Below the pieces are notes generated by a model that saw nothing but the letters and a program-made list of their open reading frames with translations, was not told the origin of the DNA and did not search any database. A program made the position numbers and the translations under genes. Source: Bacteroidales bacterium (GTDB lineage Bacteria > Bacteroidota > Bacteroidia > Bacteroidales > NBLH01). Taken from it: a stretch of 39,507 nt of DNA. Numbering within the stretch: the first letter of the stretch is position 1; the number at the start of each line of letters is the position of its first letter. Shown here in pieces: positions 15,121-24,230 of the stretch. The stretch spans positions 1-39,507 of the forward strand of contig JAFGWC010000132.1 of the NCBI GenBank assembly GCA_016937695.1, in the 5' to 3' direction.

Positions 15121-17580
15121 TTAAAACTGCTGTCCCAATATAAAGTGGAATCTTCCACCATTATTGTCAGGTCTTCCAGGTATTTCATCAAAGCCATATG
15201 CCCAATCAATACCAATTAAACCAAGCATTGGTAAAAATACTCTAACACCAACTCCACTTGAACGATAAAGCTTAAAAGGGTTATAATTTGAAAATTTATC
15301 AAAAGCATTTCCTGCTTCAACAAAAGAAAGTGCGTAAATTGTGGCTGATTGACTGTGAGTTATAAGATATCTCAACTCAGCTGAAAATTTATTATATAAA
15401 TTTCCACCTTCGGTTGGTGTTACCGAACCATTTTCATAACCTCTTAGTCCAATAATGGTTTTGCCATACACATAATATCCCATTCCATCACCACCTATTT
15501 CATAACCTTCTGTTGGTGCTTGACCAATTTTTTCATTATAATATCCTACAAAACCATATTCTGCTTTTGTATTAAGTACTAATTTGCCTATTAATTGAGT
15601 AAACCATGATGCTTTAAATGTCCATTTATGATATTCTAACCATTCATATTTGTCAGCTGTTGTCATTGTGCTGTAATCTTTATTATTCCATAAAGATATC
15701 GGCAGTGTAAATTCTAATCCAAGAGAAAAACTTGAACCAGTTCTACCATATAATGGGTTATCGATAGAACTTCTTGAAAAAACAGTATTAAATGCTAGTT
15801 GTTTGGCAATTCCATTAGCAAGATTTTCAAATATTTCATAATCCACAAATGTATAATGTCTAAAGCTTACTTCATTATATAATGTAAAATAATCATCAGG
15901 CCATTTTAATCTTCTACCGAAACCAACTGAACCACCTGTTACTTTCATATATCTGTCAAGCGTATTTGCATAATAATCATAGCTTGAAGCAGATTGTATA
16001 GTATGATTTACAGATATCGATAATGAATTTGGTTTTCTTCCGCCAAGCCATGGTTCTACAAATGTAGCGCTGTACGATTGATATCTAACACCATTTGTTT
16101 GTGCTCTTATACTTAATTGTTGTCCATCACCTGTTGGTAAAGGTTGCCAAGCTTTTTTCTCAAAAAAGTTTTTTGTAGAGAAATTGTTAAATCTAAGGCC
16201 TAATGTACCAACTATCATTCCTGCACCCCAGCCTCCAGACAATTCAATTTGGTCGTTTGCTTTTTCTACAAGAGAATATTCTAAATCAACTGTTCCGTCT
16301 TCAGGGTTTGGTCTTGGTGTTGGTATTATCTGTTCAGGATCAAAGTGTCCTAGTTGTGCCAATTCTCGAATAGTTCTTATAACATCTTCTCTACTGAAAA
16401 GTTCGCCCGGAAAAGTTCTGATTTCTCGTCTTATAACATGATCGTTTGTTCTCGTGTTTCCGGTTATTATAACATTTTTTATTCTTGCCTGAGGACCTTC
16501 ATAAAGTCTCATTTCCAAGTCAATAGAGTCATTCACTATCTGAATTTCAACAGGAGAAATGCTGAAAAATAAATATCCGTCATTCATATATAAATTTCCA
16601 ACAGCATCTTCATCTATATTCAATCTTTTGTCTAAAACAGATTGATCATAAATATCACCTTTTTTAATTTTTAGAACTTTTGTTAATTGTTCTGAACTAA
16701 ACTTTTTATTTCCAACCCAAGTAATATTTCTAAAATAGAATTTTCTTCCTTCTTCAATATTAAGTGTTAATGATATTGTATTATCATCATTATTTATTAA
16801 AGTGTCGCTAATAATTTTGGCATCGCGATACCCTTTTCCATAAAGTTTTGAAACTAGTTGTATTTTATTGTCTTTATATTTTTCGGGAATGTACTTTGAT
16901 GGTTTAAATAAACCATACCATCTTCTTTCTTTGGTATTTTTTAAAAATTTCTTTAGTTTTTTTTCTTCAAAAACTGTATTGCCAACAAATTTTATTTTTT
17001 TAATTCTAACTTTTTTACTTTTTTCTACATTAACATACAAAATAACAGCATTTTGTAAAGTAGAATCGTCTTTAATTACAGTTGTAACTTTAGTGTAAAA
17101 GAATCCTTTACTGACAAAGTGATTTTTAATTGTTGTTTTAACTTTATTTATAACATAATCTGTTACTTGGCTACCTCTTTTTAAATCAATTTTCTCTTGA
17201 AAATCTTTAATTAGAGATTTTGATAAACCCGAATATTCAACTTTTGATAAACGTGGTCGCTCTTGAAGATAAATATCAAGATAAATAGAATCACCAACTA
17301 TTTTTGTATATGAAATTTTTACATCTGAAAAGAGTCCTTGTTTCCAAAGTTTTCTCATTGATTTTGTGATTTCTTCACCCGGAATTTTAATTTCATCTCC
17401 AACTTGAAGACCAGATAATTGAACTAAAGCTTGATGGTTTAAATATCTAACTCCTGTTATACTTATTTCAGCTATTTTGTATGTTTTTGCATTTGCATAA
17501 TCTAATTCTATTTGACCAAACACATTTGAATTTAAAAATTGTGCTAAAATAATTAATACAAGTAATTTTAATTTATTCAT
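15121..17580 (-). CDS. bamA: Outer-membrane protein assembly factor BamA
   Basis: The protein has 819 residues with a signal peptide (LLVLIILAQFLNSNVFGQ). Five POTRA repeats span about 35-450, seen as recurring segments such as EISITGVRYLNHQALVQLSG, RIKKIKFVGNTVFEEKKLKK and RIKNVIITGNTRTNDHVIRR. A 16-strand barrel follows. The L6 loop motif is present as IIGLRGYENGSV, and the chain ends FHFILGQQF with the terminal Phe of outer-membrane barrels. BamA folds and inserts beta-barrel proteins into the outer membrane. It sits between uppS upstream and the two Skp-like genes downstream. Confidence 0.95.
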   Translation of the reverse strand: MNKLKLLVLIILAQFLNSNVFGQIELDYANAKTYKIAEISITGVRYLNHQALVQLSGLQVGDEIKIPGEEITKSMRKLWKQGLFSDVKISYTKIVGDSIYLDIYLQERPRLSKVEYSGLSKSLIKDFQEKIDLKRGSQVTDYVINKVKTTIKNHFVSKGFFYTKVTTVIKDDSTLQNAVILYVNVEKSKKVRIKKIKFVGNTVFEEKKLKKFLKNTKERRWYGLFKPSKYIPEKYKDNKIQLVSKLYGKGYRDAKIISDTLINNDDNTISLTLNIEEGRKFYFRNITWVGNKKFSSEQLTKVLKIKKGDIYDQSVLDKRLNIDEDAVGNLYMNDGYLFFSISPVEIQIVNDSIDLEMRLYEGPQARIKNVIITGNTRTNDHVIRREIRTFPGELFSREDVIRTIRELAQLGHFDPEQIIPTPRPNPEDGTVDLEYSLVEKANDQIELSGGWGAGMIVGTLGLRFNNFSTKNFFEKKAWQPLPTGDGQQLSIRAQTNGVRYQSYSATFVEPWLGGRKPNSLSISVNHTIQSASSYDYYANTLDRYMKVTGGSVGFGRRLKWPDDYFTLYNEVSFRHYTFVDYEIFENLANGIAKQLAFNTVFSRSSIDNPLYGRTGSSFSLGLEFTLPISLWNNKDYSTMTTADKYEWLEYHKWTFKASWFTQLIGKLVLNTKAEYGFVGYYNEKIGQAPTEGYEIGGDGMGYYVYGKTIIGLRGYENGSVTPTEGGNLYNKFSAELRYLITHSQSATIYALSFVEAGNAFDKFSNYNPFKLYRSSGVGVRVFLPMLGLIGIDWAYGFDEIPGRPDNNGGRFHFILGQQF

Positions 17581-17670
17581 ATTTAAAAAATTTCCTAATG
17601 TTTTTTGAAACGAAACAAGTTTTAATCTATTGTTTGCTTATTTAATCTCTTACCTAAAAAAATAATGTTG

Positions 17671-17699
17671 CGAAAGTAAGATATTTTTCTGAATATCAA
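17671..17699 (-). promoter_or_regulatory. Possible bamA promoter
   Basis: On the minus strand TTG (17697-17699, within the end of uppS) is followed after 18 bases by TACTTTCG (17671-17678). This differs from TAnnTTTG at one base. It lies about 90 bases before the bamA ATG. Confidence 0.4.
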
Positions 17700-18439
17700 T
17701 GCGTAATTTGCTCACTAGTTTTGCCAAATCTTCTTTCTCTTTGCTGATAGTTGATTATAGCTTTAAATAACTCATCTTTATTAAAATCCGGCCATAGTTT
17801 TTCTGTGAAGTATAACTCGGAATAGGCTAATTGCCAAAGTAGAAAATTGCTAATTCTGTATTCTCCACTTGTTCTTATTAATAGTTCCGGATGTGGCAAT
17901 TCTGATGTGCTTAGGTTTTTATCGAAAATTTCTGCAGTTATTTCATCGATTTCCAAGTTGTTATTTTTAACTTGAGATGCAATTTTTTTTACAGCTTCAA
18001 TTATCTCCCATTTAGAGCTGTAACTTAATGCTAGTGTTAAAGTTAAGCCAGTATTATTTTTAGTGTCATCAATAGCTTGATATAATTTTTTTTTTACTTT
18101 TGATGGCAATATTTCATGGTCTCCAATGGCCAAAAGTTTTACGTTATTTTTTATCAAATCTTGGGTTTCTTCATTAATTGCTGAAATTAATAAAGTCATA
18201 AGTGCTTCTACTTCGAATTTTGGTCTGTTCCAATTTTCAGTAGAAAATGCATAAAGAGTTAAGAATTTTATTTCAAGTTCACCTGCTGCTCTTACAATTT
18301 CCTTAACTGCCTTAGCACCTTGTTTGTGTCCAAAAACTCTGTTTTTACCTTGCAGTTTTGCCCATCTGCCATTTCCATCCATAATTATGGCAATATGTTG
18401 TGGCAATTTGCTTTTATCAATTTGATCAGTGATTACCAT
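17696..18439 (-). CDS. uppS: Isoprenyl transferase (undecaprenyl diphosphate synthase)
   Basis: The protein has 247 residues, the typical length. HIAIIMDGNGRWAK (15-28) carries the catalytic Asp21 and the diphosphate-binding residues; FGHKQGAKAV, TLYAFSTENWNRP and LLIRTSGEYRISNFLLWQLAY are the other cis-prenyltransferase signatures. The SELYFTEKLWPDF block and an Arg-rich end (QRERRFG) complete the active site. It condenses isopentenyl diphosphate units into the C55 lipid carrier precursor for peptidoglycan and glycans. The order uppS then bamA is conserved in Bacteroidota. One odd point is SGEYRISNF, where most relatives have SGE.RLSNF. Confidence 0.95.
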   Translation of the reverse strand: MVITDQIDKSKLPQHIAIIMDGNGRWAKLQGKNRVFGHKQGAKAVKEIVRAAGELEIKFLTLYAFSTENWNRPKFEVEALMTLLISAINEETQDLIKNNVKLLAIGDHEILPSKVKKKLYQAIDDTKNNTGLTLTLALSYSSKWEIIEAVKKIASQVKNNNLEIDEITAEIFDKNLSTSELPHPELLIRTSGEYRISNFLLWQLAYSELYFTEKLWPDFNKDELFKAIINYQQRERRFGKTSEQITH

Positions 18440-18461
18440 TTAATTTCTAATCAATTAAGTT

Positions 18462-18517
18462 AAAAAATAAGTTTTACTCTATTTAAAGAAAACTCTAAAA
18501 GTAAATAGCTTAAACTT
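18462..18517 (-). terminator. Probable terminator downstream of the DUF6089 genes
   Basis: On the minus strand a 16-base arm (18502-18517) pairs with 18469-18485 almost completely, with one bulge and a small mismatch around the AAG/AGT step. It then enters a T-rich tract (18462-18468). It would separate the DUF6089 transcript from uppS. Confidence 0.45.
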
Positions 18518-18557
18518 TAAATTTTGTTAATTATTATTAAAAAACAATATTTTATGA

Positions 18558-19241
18558 TTAATGTCCATATGCCGGACATGAATTATTTACGAATGCAAAT
18601 TTATAAGTTAAACTGATACCAGCAAATGAATACCAATCTTTACTTCCATTATATGAAGTTTGTTTCGATTGAAAGTTAGCAGTTCCTTCATATTCATTTG
18701 GCAGCAGTTGGTCTATTTTGTCTGTAAATGTTTTTCTATACATCCATTCAACTGATAAACTTAACTTTTTTGTAAATGCATATTTAAATCCTATTCCAAT
18801 AGGGATAACAGGATTTGCAGGTAAGTCAGTAACTGTTGGAGATATAAATACTCCAATGCCACTTACTACATAAGGACTAAAATAATCAAATTGGCTTTCT
18901 GATTTATAAGGGAAAAAATTAAATTCAAATAAAAATGCAAACTCTGTTATTGCAGTTGAAAAACTGTGGTTTCTTGTTTGTTGATATAAATTATCTGCAT
19001 TTGAATCTGAACCTGTTAAATTTGAAAAAGACAAATTTAATCTTATGTTATATCTTTTATTTATTTCATATTTGTATAAAAAAGAAAATGCAGGGCTTAC
19101 TGATTTAAAAAGCTTATCTTGATTAACATCTCCTGTATAGTAAGATACACCACCAAAAATACCAATTTCATTTGCCTTTTGACTAAAAATTGTTGAGTTG
19201 TAAAAAATAAATAATAATAATAATAATAATTTTTTAAGCAT
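18558..19241 (-). CDS. DUF6089-type outer-membrane beta-barrel protein (second copy)
   Basis: The protein has 227 residues with a signal peptide (LLLLLLFIFYNSTIFSQ). The mature protein starts EIGIFGGVSYYTGDVNQ, the typical N-terminus of the DUF6089 family. Barrel strands such as RYNIRLNLSFSNLTGSD, FAFLFEFNFFPY, FSPYVVSGIGVFISP and KLSLSVEWMYRKTFTDKID follow. A closing strand, FAGISLTYKFAF, is followed by a short tail with Cys (NNSCPAYGH), which is unusual for a barrel end. Function is unknown; members lie next to uppS/bamA in many Bacteroidota. It starts 10 bases after the stop of its longer paralogue, so both are probably co-expressed. Confidence 0.8.
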   Translation of the reverse strand: MLKKLLLLLLFIFYNSTIFSQKANEIGIFGGVSYYTGDVNQDKLFKSVSPAFSFLYKYEINKRYNIRLNLSFSNLTGSDSNADNLYQQTRNHSFSTAITEFAFLFEFNFFPYKSESQFDYFSPYVVSGIGVFISPTVTDLPANPVIPIGIGFKYAFTKKLSLSVEWMYRKTFTDKIDQLLPNEYEGTANFQSKQTSYNGSKDWYSFAGISLTYKFAFVNNSCPAYGH

Positions 19242-19251
19242 TTTTTAGCTT

Positions 19252-20157
19252 TTAGAACTTAGGCAAACCTGTATTTGATCGTTTTAGCTTATATGTTAAT
19301 GTTATTGTTGTAAAAATATACGCATCGTTAAAGTTAGGACTTCCTCTTCTTTCTGTTCCTGAAACATAAGCAGGTAGATCGTTGCCATCAGCATCGATAT
19401 GTCTATCTGCTAGTATTGCGGCAATAGATCCATGAGCTTCTCCAATTGCACCGTTATCGTAGTATTTATCGTGTGCATCGTCAATATAATCTGAATTAGT
19501 ATAAGTATTAGATATTTCTATACCAACTGCTAATTTTCTTGTTAAGCTGTATTTAGCACCTAAACCAATTGGCCAACCTAATGCTATTTTACTGTATAAT
19601 GGAGGGTTTCCTTCAATGCCTTGGCCTTCTGTGCCAAGTGGTTGAAGCGCATATTTAACCCCATCTAATTTTGCTTTTGGGTTAAAATATAAAACAGAAA
19701 AACCAGTAAATGCATATGCACTTATGTTTCTTATACTTCGTAAGCTTGAAAAAGAATACCTCGGATTATCTTTTTCTTTAACAAAATAATATTCGCCATG
19801 TATATTAAATTGCCAAATATTTGATGTGAAACTAAGGTTTCTAAGTTTTCGTCCTATTGACGCTGAGGCTTCATCTGTAGCAGATAAAATTCCCCATGTG
19901 AAACCTGCTTTTGCTGCAACTTGTTCAATTATTCTGAATCTGTAGTTTATTGATATTAGAGGCCTGGTTGTAACAAAATCTAAATCTCTAACACCAAAAA
20001 AATGTGCTGCATCTTTTGAGCCGCCACCAAGATCACCCAAAAAGAAAGTTGTTCCAATACCACCTACAAGTGAATGTCTTTCTGATCTCCATCTTTGTGC
20101 AATTGAATAATTATAATTGATTAAGATTAAACTTAAAAGGATAAGGTTTTTTTTCAT
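19252..20157 (-). CDS. DUF6089-type outer-membrane beta-barrel protein (first copy)
   Basis: From the ATG at 20157 the protein has 301 residues with a clean signal peptide MKKNLILLSLILINYNYSIA. An upstream TTG at 20175 only adds charged residues. The mature part starts RWRSERHSLVGGIGTTFFLGDLGG, the DUF6089 hallmark. It continues with barrel strands (PLISINYRFRI, AAKAGFTWGIL, AYAFTGFSVLYFNP, GLGAKYSLTRKLAVGIEISN) and ends in TTITLTYKLKRSNTGLPKF. It appears to be a duplicated relative of the following gene. Long Asp/Gly-rich loops (GAIGEAHGSIAAILADRHID) may face outside. Its biochemical role is unknown. Confidence 0.8.
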   Translation of the reverse strand: MKKNLILLSLILINYNYSIAQRWRSERHSLVGGIGTTFFLGDLGGGSKDAAHFFGVRDLDFVTTRPLISINYRFRIIEQVAAKAGFTWGILSATDEASASIGRKLRNLSFTSNIWQFNIHGEYYFVKEKDNPRYSFSSLRSIRNISAYAFTGFSVLYFNPKAKLDGVKYALQPLGTEGQGIEGNPPLYSKIALGWPIGLGAKYSLTRKLAVGIEISNTYTNSDYIDDAHDKYYDNGAIGEAHGSIAAILADRHIDADGNDLPAYVSGTERRGSPNFNDAYIFTTITLTYKLKRSNTGLPKF

Positions 20158-20200
20158 ACGAAATTTCAGTTTCAATTTATTAACAATAATTTTGCCACTG

Positions 20201-20208
20201 CAAAAATA
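20201..20208 (-). promoter_or_regulatory. Possible -7 element for the DUF6089 genes
   Basis: TATTTTTG on the minus strand fits TAnnTTTG and lies 44 bases upstream of the ATG at 20157. No clear TTG is present at the -33 distance. Confidence 0.3.
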
Positions 20209-20289
20209 TTTTAAATTCTAGTATTTTTAAAATAATATTATTTAATATATACGTAATTATTAGCTTTTTGTTATTTTTTATCAATTCTT

Positions 20290-20320
20290 TTTTATCAAAG
20301 GCTTAAAATATTTGATAAAA
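20290..20320. other. 10-base hairpin behind nadK
   Basis: TTTTATCAAA (20290-20299) is exactly complementary to TTTGATAAAA (20311-20320) across an 11-base loop, just after the nadK stop. A second direct copy of TTTTTTATCAA lies just to its left. The T tract expected of an intrinsic terminator on the minus strand is poor, so its role as nadK terminator is only possible. Confidence 0.4.
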
Positions 20321-20325
20321 TTTCA

Positions 20326-21210
20326 TTAAATATTTCTTTTATCAATGCCCCACATTAATTTTTCTCTTAAAGTACTAAAAAAAGTTCTGTCATCATGCTT
20401 TAGCATTCTTATTTTAAAATTTGCTTTTTTAATTTTAAGTTCTGTTGATGAAGTAAATGTTTCATATCTGTGATCAAGTGAAATTAAAAAATTTTGGTCT
20501 CTTCCTTCAACTTTTAGTGTAAGTTCTTGATTATTTGGGACTACTAGCGGCCTTATTGTGAGATTATGAGGTGCCAGTGGTGTAATTATAAAGTTTTGAG
20601 AGTTTGGAACAACAATTGGTCCTCCTGCACTTAAAGAATATGCAGTGGAACCTGTTGGTGTTGAGATAATTAGTCCATCAGCCCAATATGTATTTAAAAA
20701 TTGCCCTTTTGAATAAACATGTATAATTATCATTGAGCTTGAATCTTTTTTTTGTACTGTAAGCTCATTTAAAGCAAAATTATATTCGCCAAATAAATTG
20801 TTTTCTGTTTCGAGTTGTATTAAATCTCTTTCTTCGTATGAATAGCTTTTTTTTAAAATTTTTTCTAATGCCGATTTCATTTCATTTTTTGAAATATTTG
20901 CTAAAAAACCTAATCTTCCGCTGTTTATTCCTGCAATGGGAATTTTGGAATCTTTTATAAATATTGTGCTTTCTAAAAATGTTCCATCACCACCTATACT
21001 TAGTAAAACATCAAAATTCTTTTTTAGATCTTTGGGTTTGGTAAAAAAAACAACTTGGTCTAAATCAATATCAATTTTTTCTTTGATAAAATCATAAAAA
21101 GGTTTATAAATGATTATTTCTGTTTTGTTGGCTTTCAATATTTCAAAAAGATTAACAATCGAATCATTAAAATCATTTCCAAAGCTTCTTCCGTATATTG
21201 CTATTTTCAT
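20326..21210 (-). CDS. nadK: NAD kinase
   Basis: The protein has 294 residues, a normal size. LLSIGGDGTFLES (69-81) has the GGDG motif with the catalytic Asp, and GINSGRLGFLANI is the second conserved block. LNELTVQKKDSSSMI follows, as does the glycine-rich ADGLIISTPTGSTAYSLSAG segment that binds NAD. It phosphorylates NAD to NADP using ATP. In Bacteroidota nadK commonly sits between the CBS/pdxJ pair and the DUF6089-uppS-bamA group, as here, apart from the Omp85-like gene inserted upstream. The start ATG at 21210 gives the standard N-terminus MKIAIYGRSF. Confidence 0.95.
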   Translation of the reverse strand: MKIAIYGRSFGNDFNDSIVNLFEILKANKTEIIIYKPFYDFIKEKIDIDLDQVVFFTKPKDLKKNFDVLLSIGGDGTFLESTIFIKDSKIPIAGINSGRLGFLANISKNEMKSALEKILKKSYSYEERDLIQLETENNLFGEYNFALNELTVQKKDSSSMIIIHVYSKGQFLNTYWADGLIISTPTGSTAYSLSAGGPIVVPNSQNFIITPLAPHNLTIRPLVVPNNQELTLKVEGRDQNFLISLDHRYETFTSSTELKIKKANFKIRMLKHDDRTFFSTLREKLMWGIDKRNI

Positions 21211-21272
21211 AAATGTGTGTTTGTTACGTGTTGATTATAAGCACTTTACTGAAATTGCCTGTAATTATTAGT

Positions 21273-22721
21273 TTAAATTGGTGCAATAAAATGTATAAAA
21301 AAACCCGATTCTTTAAATTGATTTATTGAATATTCAAATCTAATAACTTTATCGTAATAAGTAGATATATCAAAACCTATCCCACTGCTATAAAGCATTT
21401 TGTTTGATAAAGTGTTTAAAAGTTCATTATTTACGTATTTATTATTTACATAACCTAATTCAAAAAACAAATTTAGATAAAATGTATAATGTATTTTGTT
21501 AAATTTTTTAAAAGGGATAAAATTTATGTATGATATCTTTTTTGGAAAAGGTTGAAATTTCAATGTGTTTTTAATTAAGTAAAAGTCTTGACCATCAATA
21601 ACATAATATTCAAATCCTCTTAAATAGTATTTGTATCCTAATGCTTGTTGAAAATAGTAAGGTTGTTGTTCGCCATCGAACGAATTTTTAATACTTAAGG
21701 AATTAGCTGCAAAAAATTTATTATTTAGTTTGTAAAAGATTTTATAAGTACTTATAAAATTTAATAAATGCATATTGTTTGACATATTCGGGAAAAGACC
21801 TTTTTCGTTTATCTCAAATGAAAACCAACTTCCTTCTGTTGGGTATGATCTATCATTTCGTTTATCAAATAAATATCTGTATGTTAAACTGAAAAACTTT
21901 TTTTCGTTTACATTTTCGCCCAAAAAGTTATTATTTAATAACAGTAAACTATCTTGAATTGATATTTTATCAAAACTCAAACTAATTTGGTGTTTTTTAT
22001 AAAATTCAGGTCTGTAAGTATAAGTTAATTTATTATTAAAACCATAAATAGCTTTTTCAGAATCACTTGTATATGCTTGCAATTTATTTTCATAAGTTTG
22101 AAAAAAAACTTGTTTTTGCTTAAAATATGAAACTTTATAATCTATAAAGTGCTTTTGGAATTTATCCAAGAATAGATTCTTATACTCTAAAATTAGTTCT
22201 TTTGTATATCCAAAAGAAACTTCAGCTCTAACTATGTGGTTTAATCCAAGCGCATTGTACTTTTTTATTGCTATACGATAATCAAGTTTTTCCAGATTTT
22301 TTTCTTGCCACCAAATATTAAAGTTTCTGTCGTTATTTATAATTTTTATTTCAGGCCACAAATACCATCTTTCTTCAACAACAATAATTATCGAAAAACT
22401 ATAATCTTCTGATTTTAAAACATTAAAATAAACATAATTAAATAAAGGTAATTTCAATAAATTTATTTTGCTTTCGTCAATCTTTTTCTGCAAAGATAGG
22501 CTGTCAATTAATTGATTTTCTTTAAAAGATAATTCCCTTAATATTATTATTTTTTTTGTTTTATCGTTTCCAATTATTTTTATTGATTTTATCGGGTACT
22601 CTTTTTTGATATTATCTAATGTAATCTTATTTGTTGAAGGAATAATTTGTGCATTCGAAATAGAAGAAGAAAATACAATGAATAAGTACAAAAGAGTAAA
22701 TTTTTTTACTGTCAATCTCAT
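21273..22721 (-). CDS. Minimal Omp85/BamA-TamA-like outer-membrane protein with one POTRA domain
   Basis: The protein has 482 residues and a signal peptide ending SISNAQ. A single POTRA-like domain spans about 42-120 (YPIKSIKIIGNDKTKKIIIL, then LFNYVYFNVLKSED and SIIIVVEERWYLWPEIKI). The rest is a barrel of about 350 residues. It includes RYLFDKRNDRSYPTEGSWFS, the typical D15 strand-turn, and the L6 signature KYYLRGFEYYVIDGQDF. The chain ends FIHFIAPI rather than in an aromatic residue. Such one-POTRA Omp85 proteins are known in Bacteroidota, with roles in surface protein or lipid export proposed but mostly untested. It starts 15 bases after the CBS gene and lies 62 bases before nadK, so it may be co-transcribed with both. 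Confidence 0.75.
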   Translation of the reverse strand: MRLTVKKFTLLYLFIVFSSSISNAQIIPSTNKITLDNIKKEYPIKSIKIIGNDKTKKIIILRELSFKENQLIDSLSLQKKIDESKINLLKLPLFNYVYFNVLKSEDYSFSIIIVVEERWYLWPEIKIINNDRNFNIWWQEKNLEKLDYRIAIKKYNALGLNHIVRAEVSFGYTKELILEYKNLFLDKFQKHFIDYKVSYFKQKQVFFQTYENKLQAYTSDSEKAIYGFNNKLTYTYRPEFYKKHQISLSFDKISIQDSLLLLNNNFLGENVNEKKFFSLTYRYLFDKRNDRSYPTEGSWFSFEINEKGLFPNMSNNMHLLNFISTYKIFYKLNNKFFAANSLSIKNSFDGEQQPYYFQQALGYKYYLRGFEYYVIDGQDFYLIKNTLKFQPFPKKISYINFIPFKKFNKIHYTFYLNLFFELGYVNNKYVNNELLNTLSNKMLYSSGIGFDISTYYDKVIRFEYSINQFKESGFFIHFIAPI

Positions 22722-22736
22722 GTTTTTTGAAAAATC

Positions 22737-23402
22737 TTAAATATTCAGATAATTCATAAAAGAATCAAACCTGTCATTGTACATCATATCTATATTATCA
22801 TCATCTAAAAAAGAAGCTTTTATATCATAATCATATCTTTCGAAAGCTTTTATTACCGCAGCTAAATTGGTTGTATTTAATTTAAGAGTTAAATCTAATT
22901 TTGTGGAATCTTTATGAGAAGAAATATATAAACTTAATATTTTAACATCATTACTTTCAACTATTTGCGAAATTTCCGATAAAGAATAATCATTAACATT
23001 TAATTCTAAAACAATAATTCCACCCAGGTCAATTACTGAGCTTAGTGTTGCAAATTGTTGAACTAAGTCTTGAATAGAAATACAGCCTAAATATTGATTT
23101 TTTTCGTCAAGAACCGGTATTATACTTAATTTTAGTCTGGCAACAATTTCAATTACTTCATAAATGTGCTGATAATCAAAAACATGTGGCCTTATTAGTG
23201 ATAAAGGATGGCCACCAATTGCTTCTTCCACCTTATTAAAATTGTAAATATCAGAGTCTGATATTAATCCAAGATAATCACGATTATTTACGATTGGTAA
23301 ATGTGAAATTCTAAAAATTTCCATCCAATTTAAAGCATTTTGGCCACTTTCAGAGGTTTTTATTATTGGAATTACATCTGATATTAAATCTTTAGCAAGC
23401 AT
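22737..23402 (-). CDS. CBS-pair domain protein with C-terminal ACT-like region
   Basis: The protein has 221 residues. Two CBS motifs fill residues 5-115: SGQNALNWMEIFRISHLPIV with YLGLISDSDI, and VIEIVARLKLSIIPVLDE with YLGCISIQDL. A second half, IIVLELNVNDYSLSEISQIV and LDLTLKLNTTNLAAVIKAFERY, has the beta-alpha-beta pattern of an ACT-like fold. Both parts usually bind small ligands such as adenosine nucleotides or amino acids. No catalytic domain is attached, so a regulatory or sensing role is inferred. The gene is divergent from pdxJ, an arrangement I recall as common in Bacteroidota. Confidence 0.85.
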   Translation of the reverse strand: MLAKDLISDVIPIIKTSESGQNALNWMEIFRISHLPIVNNRDYLGLISDSDIYNFNKVEEAIGGHPLSLIRPHVFDYQHIYEVIEIVARLKLSIIPVLDEKNQYLGCISIQDLVQQFATLSSVIDLGGIIVLELNVNDYSLSEISQIVESNDVKILSLYISSHKDSTKLDLTLKLNTTNLAAVIKAFERYDYDIKASFLDDDNIDMMYNDRFDSFMNYLNI

Positions 23403-23428
23403 AATTCTTTAACTTAAAAAAATACTTA

Positions 23429-23464
23429 TAAATTTGTGAAAAAAGATAATAAAATACAAACCTA
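23429..23464. promoter_or_regulatory. Divergent promoter region between the CBS gene and pdxJ
   Basis: The plus strand carries TAAATTTG at 23429-23436, 54 bases before the pdxJ ATG. The minus strand carries TAGGTTTG (23457-23464), about 54 bases before the CBS ATG. Both fit TAnnTTTG, but neither has a clear TTG partner at -33. If both are used, the two transcripts would overlap within this 88-base gap. Confidence 0.35.
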
Positions 23465-23490
23465 AGTTAAATTATTATAATTAACGAAAA

Positions 23491-24204
23491 ATGACTAAAT
23501 TAAGTGTAAATATTAACAAAATAGCTACTTTAAGAAATGCAAGAGGAGGAAACATTCCTGATGTTTTAAAAGTTGCTTTAGATTGCGAAAGATTTGGTGC
23601 TCAGGGAATTACTGTTCATCCAAGACCAGATGAAAGACATATTAGATATCAGGATGTATTAGATTTAAAACCAATATTAACTACAGAATTTAATATTGAA
23701 GGTTATCCAACAAAAGATTTTATTGATTTAGTTTTATCAGTAAAACCAGCTCAGGTTACGCTTGTTCCAGATCCTCCAGATGTTTTAACTTCTAATGCCG
23801 GTTGGGATACTGTTAAAAATAAATCCTTTTTAAAAGAAATTATCTCTGATTTTAAAAAAGCCGGAATTAGAACTTCTATTTTTGTTGATACAGAAACTAT
23901 TAATATTATCAATGCAGTTGAAACCGGAACCCACAGAGTTGAATTATACACCGAGCCATATGCAGATAATTATCATAAAAACAGAGAGTTAGCTGTAAAG
24001 CCATTTATTGAAGCTGCTAAAATTGCAATTGATAATGGCCTTGAAATAAATGCAGGGCATGACCTAAATTTAGATAATTTAAAATATTTTAACCAAAATG
24101 TAAAAGATTTGTCTGAAGTATCAATAGGGCATGCTTTAATTGCTGATGCTTTATATTTTGGCTTAGATAATACAATAAAAATGTATCTGAGATTACTTCA
24201 ATAG
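23491..24204 (+). CDS. pdxJ: Pyridoxine 5'-phosphate synthase
   Basis: The protein has 237 residues, the standard length. The N-terminus [19 protein letters not shown] and the block [21 protein letters not shown] are diagnostic for Pdx[35 protein letters not shown] and [16 protein letters not shown] complete the TIM-barrel active-site loops. It condenses deoxyxylulose 5-phosphate with 3-amino-2-oxopropyl phosphate to pyridoxine 5'-phosphate, the precursor of PLP. The cofactor is used by the two aminotransferases in this window, but the genes are not in the same operon. Confidence 0.95.
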   Translation: MTKLSVNINKIATLRNARGGNIPDVLKVALDCERFGAQGITVHPRPDERHIRYQDVLDLKPILTTEFNIEGYPTKDFIDLVLSVKPAQVTLVPDPPDVLTSNAGWDTVKNKSFLKEIISDFKKAGIRTSIFVDTETINIINAVETGTHRVELYTEPYADNYHKNRELAVKPFIEAAKIAIDNGLEINAGHDLNLDNLKYFNQNVKDLSEVSIGHALIADALYFGLDNTIKMYLRLLQ

Positions 24205-24230
24205 CACTCATCATTTTTTTAATATTGGAA

